Shown here piece by piece: positions 26,195 to 34,319 of a DNA stretch of 64,000 nucleotides (within the stretch, counting starts at the first letter, position 1; each line of letters begins with the position of its first letter). The stretch is taken from the NCBI RefSeq assembly GCF_043876835.1, contig NZ_JBAWJZ010000001.1, positions 1 through 64,000 of the forward strand. The letters are read 5' to 3'. The notes under the pieces were generated by a model that was not told where the DNA came from, made no database searches, and saw only the letters and a list, made by a program, of their open reading frames with translations. This DNA is from Yeosuana sp043876835. GTDB taxonomy: Bacteria > Bacteroidota > Bacteroidia > Flavobacteriales > Flavobacteriaceae. The position numbers were made by a program, and so were the translations under genes.

Positions 26195-27583
26195 ATGGAA
26201 ACTATTCAAAACTATATTCAACAACACAAAGATCGCTTTTTAAATGAACTTTTAGAACTCCTTAAAATTCCTTCAATAAGTGCAGACTCAGCCTATAAAA
26301 ATGATGTTTTAAAAACTGCTGAAGTAGTTAAAAAAAGTCTTGAAAGCGCTGGTTGCGATTCCGTAGAAATATGCAAAACCGATGGCAATCCAATAGTTTA
26401 TGGTGAAATAATTATTAATCCTGATTTACCAACAGTACTTGTTTATGGGCATTATGATGTACAACCTGCTGATCCATTAGAATTGTGGACTTCTCCTCCT
26501 TTTGAACCTGTGATTAAGAAAACTGATTTACATCCTGAAGGAGCCATTTTTGCTCGTGGAGCTTGCGATGATAAAGGTCAAATGTATATGCATGTTAAAG
26601 CTTTAGAATTCATGGCAAAAACCAAACAATTACCTTGTAATGTTAAGTTTATGATAGAAGGAGAAGAAGAAGTTGGAAGTGTTAATCTGTCAAAATTTGT
26701 AAAAGCAAATAAAGAGAAGCTTAAAAATGATGTCATTTTAATTTCAGATACTGGAATGATTTCAAATGATGTTCCTTCAATAACTACAGGATTACGTGGA
26801 TTAAGCTATGTAGAGATTGAAGTTACTGGCCCAAATAGAGATTTACATTCTGGTCTGTATGGCGGCTCTATTGCAAACCCAATCAATGTTTTGACGAAAA
26901 TGATTGCATCCCTTCATGATGAAAATAATCATATTACTATTCCAGGATTTTACGATAAAGTTGAAAATCTTTCAGCTGAAGAACGTGCAGAAATGGCAAA
27001 AGCTCCATTTTCCTTAGAAAAATACAAAAAGGCATTACAGATTGAAGATGTTTATGGAGAAAATGGTTATTCAACAAATGAACGCAATTCCATAAGACCA
27101 ACTTTAGATGTAAATGGCATTTGGGGAGGCTATATAGGTGAAGGTGCCAAAACAGTTATTGCAAGTAAGGCTTTTGCAAAAATATCTATGCGTTTAGTAC
27201 CTCATCAAGATTGGGAAGAAATCACAGAATTATTTACCAAACATTTTGAAAGCATCGCTCCAAAAGGAGTAACCGTTAAGGTAAAACCTCATCATGGCGG
27301 ACAAGGTTATGTAACACCTATTGATAATATTGGTTATAAAGCTGCATCAAAAGCCTACCAAGAAACCTTTGGAAAAATGCCAATTCCACAGCGAAGTGGT
27401 GGCAGTATCCCTATAGTTGCTTTATTTGAACAAGAACTTAAAAGTAAAACAATCTTAATGGGATTTGGGTTAGATAGTGACGCAATACATTCACCAAATG
27501 AGCATTTTGGACTTTTTAATTTTTATAAAGGGATAGAAACCATTCCATATTTCTATAAATACTTTGCTGAGCTTTCTAAATAA
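26195..27583 (+). CDS. M20-family zinc dipeptidase
   Basis: This 462-residue cytoplasmic metallopeptidase of the CNDP/DapE-like M20 family cleaves small peptides. Metal and catalytic residues are visible: GHYDVQP with His86 and Asp88, ACDDKGQ with bridging Asp125, GEEEVGS with the general-base and metal-binding Glu residues near 157-159, SDTG, and a C-terminal SPNEHFG His. A dimerisation insertion lies at about 200-310 (RGLSYVEIEVTGPNRDLHSG). It abuts the EamA gene with no gap, suggesting cotranscription. Confidence 0.93.
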   Translation: METIQNYIQQHKDRFLNELLELLKIPSISADSAYKNDVLKTAEVVKKSLESAGCDSVEICKTDGNPIVYGEIIINPDLPTVLVYGHYDVQPADPLELWTSPPFEPVIKKTDLHPEGAIFARGACDDKGQMYMHVKALEFMAKTKQLPCNVKFMIEGEEEVGSVNLSKFVKANKEKLKNDVILISDTGMISNDVPSITTGLRGLSYVEIEVTGPNRDLHSGLYGGSIANPINVLTKMIASLHDENNHITIPGFYDKVENLSAEERAEMAKAPFSLEKYKKALQIEDVYGENGYSTNERNSIRPTLDVNGIWGGYIGEGAKTVIASKAFAKISMRLVPHQDWEEITELFTKHFESIAPKGVTVKVKPHHGGQGYVTPIDNIGYKAASKAYQETFGKMPIPQRSGGSIPIVALFEQELKSKTILMGFGLDSDAIHSPNEHFGLFNFYKGIETIPYFYKYFAELSK

Positions 27584-28444
27584 ATGAAAAACCATCATAC
27601 CAACCACCTTATTGAACTTTTAGTTGGAACCCTTTTTATTAGTACTTCTGGAGTATTAGGAAAATTTATTGATTTGCCTACACCTGTTATTATTTGGTGC
27701 AGATGTGCATTAGGAGCCTTATTTTTATATGGTTTTAGTAGAATAAAAAAATTCAACATAAAAATAAATTCAAGAAAAGATTTTTCAACTGTTTTTTTAA
27801 GCTCTTTATTTTTAGGTGTTCATTGGATAACTTATTTCTATGCTTTAAAATTTTCAAATGTTGCCTTAGGCATGTTATCGCTTTTTACGTTTCCTGTTAT
27901 TACAGCTTTGTTAGAGCCTTTGTTCATAAAAACCAAATTAAATCCAATTCATATTTTCTTGGGACTTTTAGTTTTGCTAGGTATTTATATACTTGCTCCA
28001 GAATTTGACTTTGAAAGTTCTCAAGTAAAGGGCATTTTATTAGGTCTATTTTCAGCAGTTTGTTATGCGTTACGTAATTTAATTTTAAAACAACATATTG
28101 GCCAATACAGCGGGACTACACTTATGATGTATCAAATTTTCATTTTATCGATATTATTGTTACCGGTGATATTTATAATGGATGTTGGTAATATTACAAC
28201 TCAATATCCTTACGTGATAATTTTAGCCTTGCTTACAACGGCTATTGGTCATTCCATGTTTATACATAGTTTAAAATATTTTTCAGTAAGCACTGCCAGT
28301 ATTATAAATAGCTTACAACCTATTTTTGGAATCATTATGGCCTTCTTTTTCCTAAAAGAAATTCCAACATGGCATACATTTTTTGGAGGTTCATTGATTT
28401 TGACAACGGTGATTATTGAAAGCATTAGGTCTAGGAGAGCATAA
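27584..28444 (+). CDS. EamA/DMT-family inner-membrane transporter
   Basis: This 286-residue protein has ten predicted hydrophobic helices arranged as two EamA repeats. Family segments include PVIIWCRCALGALFLYGFSRIKK near the start and TTAIGHSMFIHSLKYFSVSTASIINSLQPIFGIIMAF near the end. DMT proteins export or import amino acids, nucleosides or other metabolites; the substrate cannot be deduced. The ATG follows the M20 peptidase stop directly, so a role connected with peptide or amino-acid turnover is possible. Confidence 0.9.
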   Translation: MKNHHTNHLIELLVGTLFISTSGVLGKFIDLPTPVIIWCRCALGALFLYGFSRIKKFNIKINSRKDFSTVFLSSLFLGVHWITYFYALKFSNVALGMLSLFTFPVITALLEPLFIKTKLNPIHIFLGLLVLLGIYILAPEFDFESSQVKGILLGLFSAVCYALRNLILKQHIGQYSGTTLMMYQIFILSILLLPVIFIMDVGNITTQYPYVIILALLTTAIGHSMFIHSLKYFSVSTASIINSLQPIFGIIMAFFFLKEIPTWHTFFGGSLILTTVIIESIRSRRA

Positions 28445-28537
28445 ATCAATCAAAAATTTAATATGTTTTCACTAACTATGTAACAAATATTAAACTTTAA
28501 CGTTCTAATAGTCAATCAATCAAAAATCAATTAAGTT

Positions 28538-29638
28538 ATGTTAAAGCAATTCTTCATTATCTGCTCAGGATCGGATACATCTATTTTAGAAAACTGTTCT
28601 GTTGGCGAACAAAATAAATATGCAGGCATTGGTGCCACCGTTTTTTTTACGGCCGTTATGGCTTTTATTGCTGCTAGTTATGCTCTTTATACGGTTTTTG
28701 ATAATTTGTATACCTCTATATTTTTCGGACTTATTTGGGGTTTACTTATTTTTAATTTAGATAGATATATTGTGTCCACCATAAAAAAAACAGGAAATTT
28801 TATTGACGAACTTATTCAAGCATCACCAAGAATATTATTGGCTGTAATTATAGCTATAGTAATTTCAAAACCACTGGAATTAAAGATTTTTGAAAAAGAA
28901 ATCAATCAGGTATTATTAGAACAAAAAAACGAATTAACACTTGCCAATAAAAATCAAATTGCTGAACAATTCAATCCATCGATTGACAATTTGAATAAAG
29001 AAATTAAATCATTGCAAGAAGAAATAACCACCAAAGAAACCGAAGTTAATGCACTTTATGACACGTACATTGCAGAAGCAGAAGGAACTGCAGGAACAAA
29101 ATTATTAGGAAAAGGTCCCGTTTACAAAGAAAAGAGAGACAAACATGATGCCCTACTAGCCGAATTACAACAACTAAAAATTGATAATAAAGATAAGATT
29201 GCTGAGGCTGAAACAAAAATAGCCGCTCTTAAAGGTGATTATGAGACCAAAGTTGTAGACTCACAACCTATCATCAATAATTTTGATGGGTTAATGGCTC
29301 GTGTAAATGCATTAGGAAAATTACCTTGGCTTCCTTCATTTTTTATCTTTTTACTTTTTTTAGCAATTGAAACCTCACCAATTTTAGCCAAATTATTATC
29401 CCCTAAAAGTTCATACGATTTCAAACTAGAAGACCAGGAAATGGTTGTAAAAACAATTGTTCTTCAAAATAATAATCAAAGAGAAACTATGCGAAAAACA
29501 GATTATGCCATTAACGATCGAATTTACAGTGATATAGAAAACGAAGACGAACTTTACACTTACAAACGTAAAAAAGCAAGAGAACTGATGCAATTACAAG
29601 CTGATGCTTTTTACAAACATCAAAAAAACGCTTTATAA
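28538..29638 (+). CDS. DUF4407 membrane protein with coiled coil
   Basis: This 366-residue protein is recognisable as DUF4407 by its start (FIICSGSDTSILENCSVGEQNKYAGIGATVFFTA) and NLDRYIVSTIKK. Hydrophobic segments lie at about 30-50, 57-75 and 95-112. A long Lys/Glu-rich coiled coil at about 115-235 precedes a final membrane segment at about 262-285 (LPSFFIFLLFLAIETSPI), leaving a cytoplasmic tail. The biochemical function is not known. It ends one base before the convergent STAS gene. Confidence 0.88.
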   Translation: MLKQFFIICSGSDTSILENCSVGEQNKYAGIGATVFFTAVMAFIAASYALYTVFDNLYTSIFFGLIWGLLIFNLDRYIVSTIKKTGNFIDELIQASPRILLAVIIAIVISKPLELKIFEKEINQVLLEQKNELTLANKNQIAEQFNPSIDNLNKEIKSLQEEITTKETEVNALYDTYIAEAEGTAGTKLLGKGPVYKEKRDKHDALLAELQQLKIDNKDKIAEAETKIAALKGDYETKVVDSQPIINNFDGLMARVNALGKLPWLPSFFIFLLFLAIETSPILAKLLSPKSSYDFKLEDQEMVVKTIVLQNNNQRETMRKTDYAINDRIYSDIENEDELYTYKRKKARELMQLQADAFYKHQKNAL

Positions 29639-29917
29639 TTAAGCTGTTGTTTTATATTTAAAATGTTCATATAACTCTTTACAACCTAAACCAATAATAG
29701 ATAGCTTTTTGTTTTTCATGATGGCTTCATTATGAAGTCCTGTCATAGCTTTTACACCATAACGATCCATCCATTCCACTTCTTCAATACTTATTGTAAG
29801 TGTACTTACTTTTTCAAAAATATTTTTAAATTCATGTTGAAACAAGTCTAAACTATTTCTGTCAAGAATTCCTTTTAATTTAAAAAAGTTGTTGCTACTA
29901 GTAATTTTGAGATTCAT
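29639..29917 (-). CDS. Small STAS-domain protein (anti-sigma antagonist-like)
   Basis: This 92-residue protein has the pattern of a STAS domain: beta-strands in LKITSSNNFFKLKGIL, a helix, then the TLTISIEEVEWMDRYGVKAMTGLHNEAI core and a final IIGLGCKELYEHF. The usual phosphorylatable Ser in the D-S-S/T-G motif is replaced: the equivalent region reads WMDRYGVK, so classical SpoIIAA-type phosphoregulation is unlikely. Partner proteins are not visible nearby. Confidence 0.7.
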   Translation of the reverse strand: MNLKITSSNNFFKLKGILDRNSLDLFQHEFKNIFEKVSTLTISIEEVEWMDRYGVKAMTGLHNEAIMKNKKLSIIGLGCKELYEHFKYKTTA

Positions 29918-30123
29918 AATAACATAATAAAAAGGTTAAACGATAAACTTGGGCTATTAATCATTTGACTACCATATAAATATAGAAAATTAAATACGTT
30001 TTTTAGTTTTTTTTCGATGAATATAAACTTACTTTCGTCTAAAAATATTTTCATGTCAAAATAATCGCTGCTTAACATTTTTAAAACAAGTTTTTGCTAT
30101 TTTTACTCACCTAATAAAAAAAC

Positions 30124-30558
30124 ATGAAAAAATATATTTTAATTATATGTGCCATTTTAATTAGTCAAGCCAGTATTGCTCAAACTACTGAACAACAAGA
30201 TAAAGAAGCTATAAAAGCAGTATTAAAAGCTCAACGTTTAGCTTGGTCTGACAATAATATTGAAAAATTTATGGAAGGTTATTGGAAAAATGATTCTCTT
30301 AAATTTTATGGTAGTAATGGTGTTACTTATGGTTGGGAAAATACTTTAGAACGCTACAAACAAGCCTATCCAACAGCAGAACACACAGGCACTTTAAGCT
30401 TTAAAATAAATGATATTTCAAAAATAACTGAAGATGCATATTATGTAATGGGAGAATATCATTTAAAAAGAAATGTAGGAAATGCTACAGGTATTTTTAT
30501 GATTATTTTTAAACGAATTGAAGGTGAATGGAAAATAATTGCCGATACATCTAGTTAA
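30124..30558 (+). CDS. Secreted NTF2-like (SnoaL/DUF4440-type) protein
   Basis: This 144-residue protein has a signal peptide (about 1-19, SQASIAQ). A single NTF2-like fold domain follows: an N-terminal helix (QQDKEAIKAVLKAQRLAWSDNNIEKFMEGYW), then strands ending GIFMIIFKRIEGEWKIIADTSS. Members act as ligand-binding or enzymatic cone-shaped domains; no specific activity can be assigned. The GNAT gene starts 5 bases downstream, suggesting an operon. Confidence 0.85.
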   Translation: MKKYILIICAILISQASIAQTTEQQDKEAIKAVLKAQRLAWSDNNIEKFMEGYWKNDSLKFYGSNGVTYGWENTLERYKQAYPTAEHTGTLSFKINDISKITEDAYYVMGEYHLKRNVGNATGIFMIIFKRIEGEWKIIADTSS

Positions 30559-30563
30559 CAACA

Positions 30564-31043
30564 ATGACTTATTTTATTAGAAAAGCAACATTAAAAGATA
30601 TTCCAACATTATTAGATTTTGAACAAGGCATCATTGAAGCCGAACGTCCTTTTGATCCAACTATTCAAGATGGTCAAATTTCTTACTACAATATAGCAGA
30701 ATTGATAAATAATGATGCTTCTGAAGTTTTTGTTGTTGAAAAAAACAATCAAATAGTTGCATCTGGCTATGCAAAAATTAAAGGTGATAGACATTATTTA
30801 AAACATGATAGAATTGGATATCTGGGTTTTATGTTTGTCCATAAAGAACATAGAGGTCAAGGTTTAAATAAATTGATTATTAATGAACTTTTAAATTGGT
30901 GCAAAGAGCGAAGTGTTTTTGAAATCAGATTAGATGTTTATGATGACAATATAGCTGCAATTAAAGCCTATGAAAAAGTAGGATTTAAGAAGCATATGAT
31001 AAACATGAGATTCAATATAAATGATTATAATTTAGAAAAATAA
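30564..31043 (+). CDS. GNAT-family N-acetyltransferase
   Basis: This 159-residue cytoplasmic acetyltransferase shows the acetyl-CoA binding region GFMFVHKEHRGQGLNKLIINELLNWC (about 89-114), including the R/Q-x-x-G-x-G/A loop as RGQGLN. A later segment reads VYDDNIAAIKAYEKVGFKKH. Substrate is unknown. It follows the NTF2-like gene by 5 bases and precedes the Gfo/Idh/MocA gene by 42. Confidence 0.9.
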   Translation: MTYFIRKATLKDIPTLLDFEQGIIEAERPFDPTIQDGQISYYNIAELINNDASEVFVVEKNNQIVASGYAKIKGDRHYLKHDRIGYLGFMFVHKEHRGQGLNKLIINELLNWCKERSVFEIRLDVYDDNIAAIKAYEKVGFKKHMINMRFNINDYNLEK

Positions 31044-31085
31044 AATCTACATCCTAAAAAGAGAATTTGATTAAAAACACACAAA

Positions 31086-32063
31086 ATGAATGATAAAACT
31101 ATAAACTGGGGCATTGTTGGCGTAGGTGATGTATGTGAAAAAAAAAGCGGTCCAGCTTATCAAAAAACAAAAGGTTTTCATTTAAAAGCTGTTATGCGAA
31201 GAGACTTTAACAAAGCAAAAGACTTCTCAAAGCGTCACAATATTGAAATCTATTCTGATAATGCAGATGAGTTGATTAATAACCCAGAGATTGACGCAAT
31301 TTATATTGCAACACCTCCAGACACTCATTTAGATTATGCTTTAAAGGTTGCTGAAACTGGTAAAATTTGTTGTGTTGAAAAACCAATGGCAGTAACATTT
31401 AAAGAATGTGAAACCATGCAAAGCACTTTTAAAGAAAAAGACATTCCTCTTTTTGTTGCTTATTATCGTAGATGTTTACCTAGATTTCTGCAAATTAAAA
31501 CATGGCTAGACAACAAAGAAATAGGTGATATTAGGCATATTCACTGGGCATTAAGCAAACCTGCCAATGATATTGATTTATCTGGAAACTATAATTGGAG
31601 AACCGATGAAGCTATTGCATTAGGTGGTTATTTTGATGATTTAGCCTCTCATGGTTTAGACTTTTTCCATTTCATATTAGGTGAATTCGAATCGGTTAAC
31701 GGATGCACAACAAATCAGCAACATTTATATTCCGCTAAAGATGCATTATCTGCTTCATGGATTCATAAAAACGGTGTTACAGGTTCTGCTTTTTGGAATT
31801 TTGGCTCTTGGAAACGAGAAGATAAGGTAGAAATAGTAGGAAGTAAAGGTTCAATTATATTTTCAGTTTTTGATGAAAACCCTATTCAACTCATTACTTC
31901 TAAAGACACCATAAGCTTAAATATAAAACATCCGGAAAACATTCAATTATATCACGTTCAGGCTATGAAAAAACACTTAAATGGTATTGAAAAACATCCA
32001 TCAACTGGAGAAACTGCTCTTCATACAGCTTGGATTATGGATAAAATTTTAGGTAGAATTTAA
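31086..32063 (+). CDS. Gfo/Idh/MocA-family NAD(P)-dependent oxidoreductase
   Basis: This 325-residue enzyme has an N-terminal Rossmann fold (WGIVGVGDVCEKKSGPAYQ, about 7-25) and the EKPMA motif near 97-101, whose Lys is catalytic in the family. It also has the C-terminal alpha/beta domain with GGYFDDLASHGLDFFHFILG. The first-loop glycine pattern GVGDV is slightly altered from GxGxxG. Substrates are typically sugars or cyclitols, not determinable here. Its last four bases overlap the end of the convergent FAD oxidase gene. Confidence 0.9.
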   Translation: MNDKTINWGIVGVGDVCEKKSGPAYQKTKGFHLKAVMRRDFNKAKDFSKRHNIEIYSDNADELINNPEIDAIYIATPPDTHLDYALKVAETGKICCVEKPMAVTFKECETMQSTFKEKDIPLFVAYYRRCLPRFLQIKTWLDNKEIGDIRHIHWALSKPANDIDLSGNYNWRTDEAIALGGYFDDLASHGLDFFHFILGEFESVNGCTTNQQHLYSAKDALSASWIHKNGVTGSAFWNFGSWKREDKVEIVGSKGSIIFSVFDENPIQLITSKDTISLNIKHPENIQLYHVQAMKKHLNGIEKHPSTGETALHTAWIMDKILGRI

Positions 32064-33307
32064 AATTTTCTATCAGGTTGAAACATATCTAAATTCATAG
32101 ATAGTTTCTTATTCGATATAATTTCAGAAACTAACTTTCCAGTTGCTGAACCCATACTCCATCCCATCATGGCATGCCCTGTTGCTATGGTTAAATTATC
32201 ACATTTTGATGATTTTCCTATATATGGCAATCCATCAGCTGAAACAGGACGCAATCCACAAGCTGCAAGACTTTTCTCTTCTGAAGTTAAAGTTATTTCA
32301 GGATAAAATTGTGTCGCTGCATTTGCAATGGCTTCAACACGTTCTTTTCTGATATCATGATTAATTCCGGCAATTTCCATAGTACCTGCAAAACGAGTAA
32401 ATCCATTCATTGGGGTTACGGCTACTTTTTTTTCAACCAGAATAGATGGTATTGTAATGCTTGTTTCTTGACTTGTATTAATTCGATATCCTTTCCCTGC
32501 CTGAAGCAATAATTTTAACCCTAATTTTTTACTTAACAAATTACTCCAGGAACCAGCAGCTAAAACAAACTCATCCGATTTTAAAGTTTGCTTATTGGTT
32601 TTAATTGCCTTTATTTTTCCGTTTTCAATTTCTAAATCTTCTACTGTTTCGTTTAGGTAAAATTGAACTCCAACTCCTTTTAAATACATTTTCATGCTAT
32701 CCATAAATTCATTTGGAGTAGAATGCGAGTCACATTTAAAATAGGTTGCTCCTTTAACATTAAGCTTTACATTGGGCTCAATGGTTTTTAATTCTTCAAG
32801 ATTTAATTCAACAACATCCAATCCTTCTTTTTGGGCCAAATGAGCTAATTCAACTTCCTCTTCTAAAGCATGGTCTGTTTGACATAACATTAACAAACCT
32901 TTCTTTTCATAGTGGGATTTAAAGCCTTCAACTCTATGAATGTCTTCATATAATTCCTGACTTAATACGGCAATTTCTTTTATAACTGGAATAGATTTTT
33001 CAACATGCTTAGCATTACAAGATTTATTGAATGCCAAAGTCCATTGTAAAAAATCTAAATCCAACCGTGGTTTTATATATAAAGGACTCGCAGAATTAAA
33101 CATCCACTTGATTCCCTTTTTCATAACACCTGGTGCCGATAATGGAATGATATGGCTTGGTGATAAATAACCTGCGTTTACGTAAGATGCTCCGCTATCT
33201 ATATTTGATTGGTCAACAATTGTAACCTGATGCCCTTCTTTTTGAAGATAATAAGCAGAATTTAATCCTATAATTCCGCCACCTATAATAACTATATTTT
33301 TACTCAT
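32060..33307 (-). CDS. FAD-dependent D-hydroxyproline oxidase/dehydrogenase (DadA-like)
   Basis: This 415-residue flavoprotein of the D-amino-acid dehydrogenase group has the dinucleotide motif VIIGGGIIGLNSAYYLQKEG (about 5-24) with Asp32 at the end of the second strand. A C-terminal FAD segment reads CGLRPVSADGLPYIG. It is the last gene of the hydroxyproline operon, one base after the epimerase gene. That placement predicts oxidation of cis-4-hydroxy-D-proline to 1-pyrroline-4-hydroxy-2-carboxylate, the step between the epimerase and the DapA-family deaminase. Substrate assignment depends on context. Confidence 0.9.
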   Translation of the reverse strand: MSKNIVIIGGGIIGLNSAYYLQKEGHQVTIVDQSNIDSGASYVNAGYLSPSHIIPLSAPGVMKKGIKWMFNSASPLYIKPRLDLDFLQWTLAFNKSCNAKHVEKSIPVIKEIAVLSQELYEDIHRVEGFKSHYEKKGLLMLCQTDHALEEEVELAHLAQKEGLDVVELNLEELKTIEPNVKLNVKGATYFKCDSHSTPNEFMDSMKMYLKGVGVQFYLNETVEDLEIENGKIKAIKTNKQTLKSDEFVLAAGSWSNLLSKKLGLKLLLQAGKGYRINTSQETSITIPSILVEKKVAVTPMNGFTRFAGTMEIAGINHDIRKERVEAIANAATQFYPEITLTSEEKSLAACGLRPVSADGLPYIGKSSKCDNLTIATGHAMMGWSMGSATGKLVSEIISNKKLSMNLDMFQPDRKF

Positions 33308-33308
33308 A

Positions 33309-34319
33309 TTAAATCACTTGAAAACCATGTGCATAAGGGTCATCTTCTTCATCGATTGTGATGGTATTATGACCATAAATTTTTGCCCACCCTTTAATAC
33401 TAGGGATAATTGCCAATTTTCCATTTAAGGTAGTTTCTTCTTCCACTCTACCAACAAATTTACTTCCTATAAAACTTTCGTGAATAAAATCTTCTCCAAT
33501 TTTTAATTTTTCTTTAGCGTATAATTGTGCCAATCTTGCAGAGGTCCCTGTTCCGCAAGGGCTTCTATCGATAGCTTTATCACCATAAAATACGGCATTT
33601 CTACCTGATGACGTTGGGTCAATTGGAGTTCCTGTCCAAAGCATATGAGATACATCCCTGATAGTGTCATTTTCAGGATGAATAAACAAGTTTGGATATT
33701 TTTCATTGATACTTTGACGAACCACTTGAGAATATTGAATAATTTTTGAAGCTGAAAAATCCTGAACTCCAGAAAAGTTTATCTGTGGATCTACAATAGC
33801 ATAATAATTTCCGCCATAGGCAACATCAAAGGTTATCTCTCCTAATTCTGGGCAATCTACTGTTAAACCTTCAGCAGCTAAATAACTTTTAACATTGGTA
33901 AGCTTTACCCAATCCACTTTTTGTCCGGTTTGTTGATATTCAATTTCAACCAATCCTGCAGGCGCTTCCATTTTAATTTTACCAGGAATTTTAGGTTGAA
34001 TTAAGCCTTCTTCAATGGCAATTGTTATAGTACCAATGGTACCATGACCACACATTGGTAAACAGCCTGATGTTTCAATAAATAAAATGGAAAAATCATT
34101 TTCAGGATTATGTGGAGGAAATAGCATACTTCCACTCATCATATCATGTCCACGTGGCTCGAACATTAAGCCTTTTCTTATCCAATCGTAATATTTCAAA
34201 AAATGCTGACGCTTCTCGCTCATAGTATTCCCAACTAAATTAGGAACTCCTTCTTTAACAACTCTTACAGGGTTTCCGCAGGTATGTGCGTCAATACAAA
34301 CAAAAGTGCTTTTACTCAT
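33309..34319 (-). CDS. 4-hydroxyproline 2-epimerase
   Basis: This 336-residue proline-racemase-superfamily enzyme has both catalytic cysteines: Cys90 in LPMCGHGTIG and Cys255 in DRSPCGTGTSA. A Cys/Cys pair marks racemases and epimerases, against Cys/Thr in trans-3-hydroxyproline dehydratases. The SGCLPMCGHG context and the neighbouring genes support 4-hydroxyproline rather than proline. It converts trans-4-hydroxy-L-proline to cis-4-hydroxy-D-proline in the cytoplasm. Its start overlaps the end of the DUF885 gene by 8 bases, so the two are translationally linked. Confidence 0.94.
   Translation of the reverse strand: MSKSTFVCIDAHTCGNPVRVVKEGVPNLVGNTMSEKRQHFLKYYDWIRKGLMFEPRGHDMMSGSMLFPPHNPENDFSILFIETSGCLPMCGHGTIGTITIAIEEGLIQPKIPGKIKMEAPAGLVEIEYQQTGQKVDWVKLTNVKSYLAAEGLTVDCPELGEITFDVAYGGNYYAIVDPQINFSGVQDFSASKIIQYSQVVRQSINEKYPNLFIHPENDTIRDVSHMLWTGTPIDPTSSGRNAVFYGDKAIDRSPCGTGTSARLAQLYAKEKLKIGEDFIHESFIGSKFVGRVEEETTLNGKLAIIPSIKGWAKIYGHNTITIDEEDDPYAHGFQVI

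Noticed and set aside
33309..34319. Trans-3-hydroxyproline dehydratase as an identity for the epimerase
   Set aside because: Both catalytic positions are Cys (90 and 255); dehydratases have Thr at the second, and the operon partners fit the 4-hydroxyproline route.
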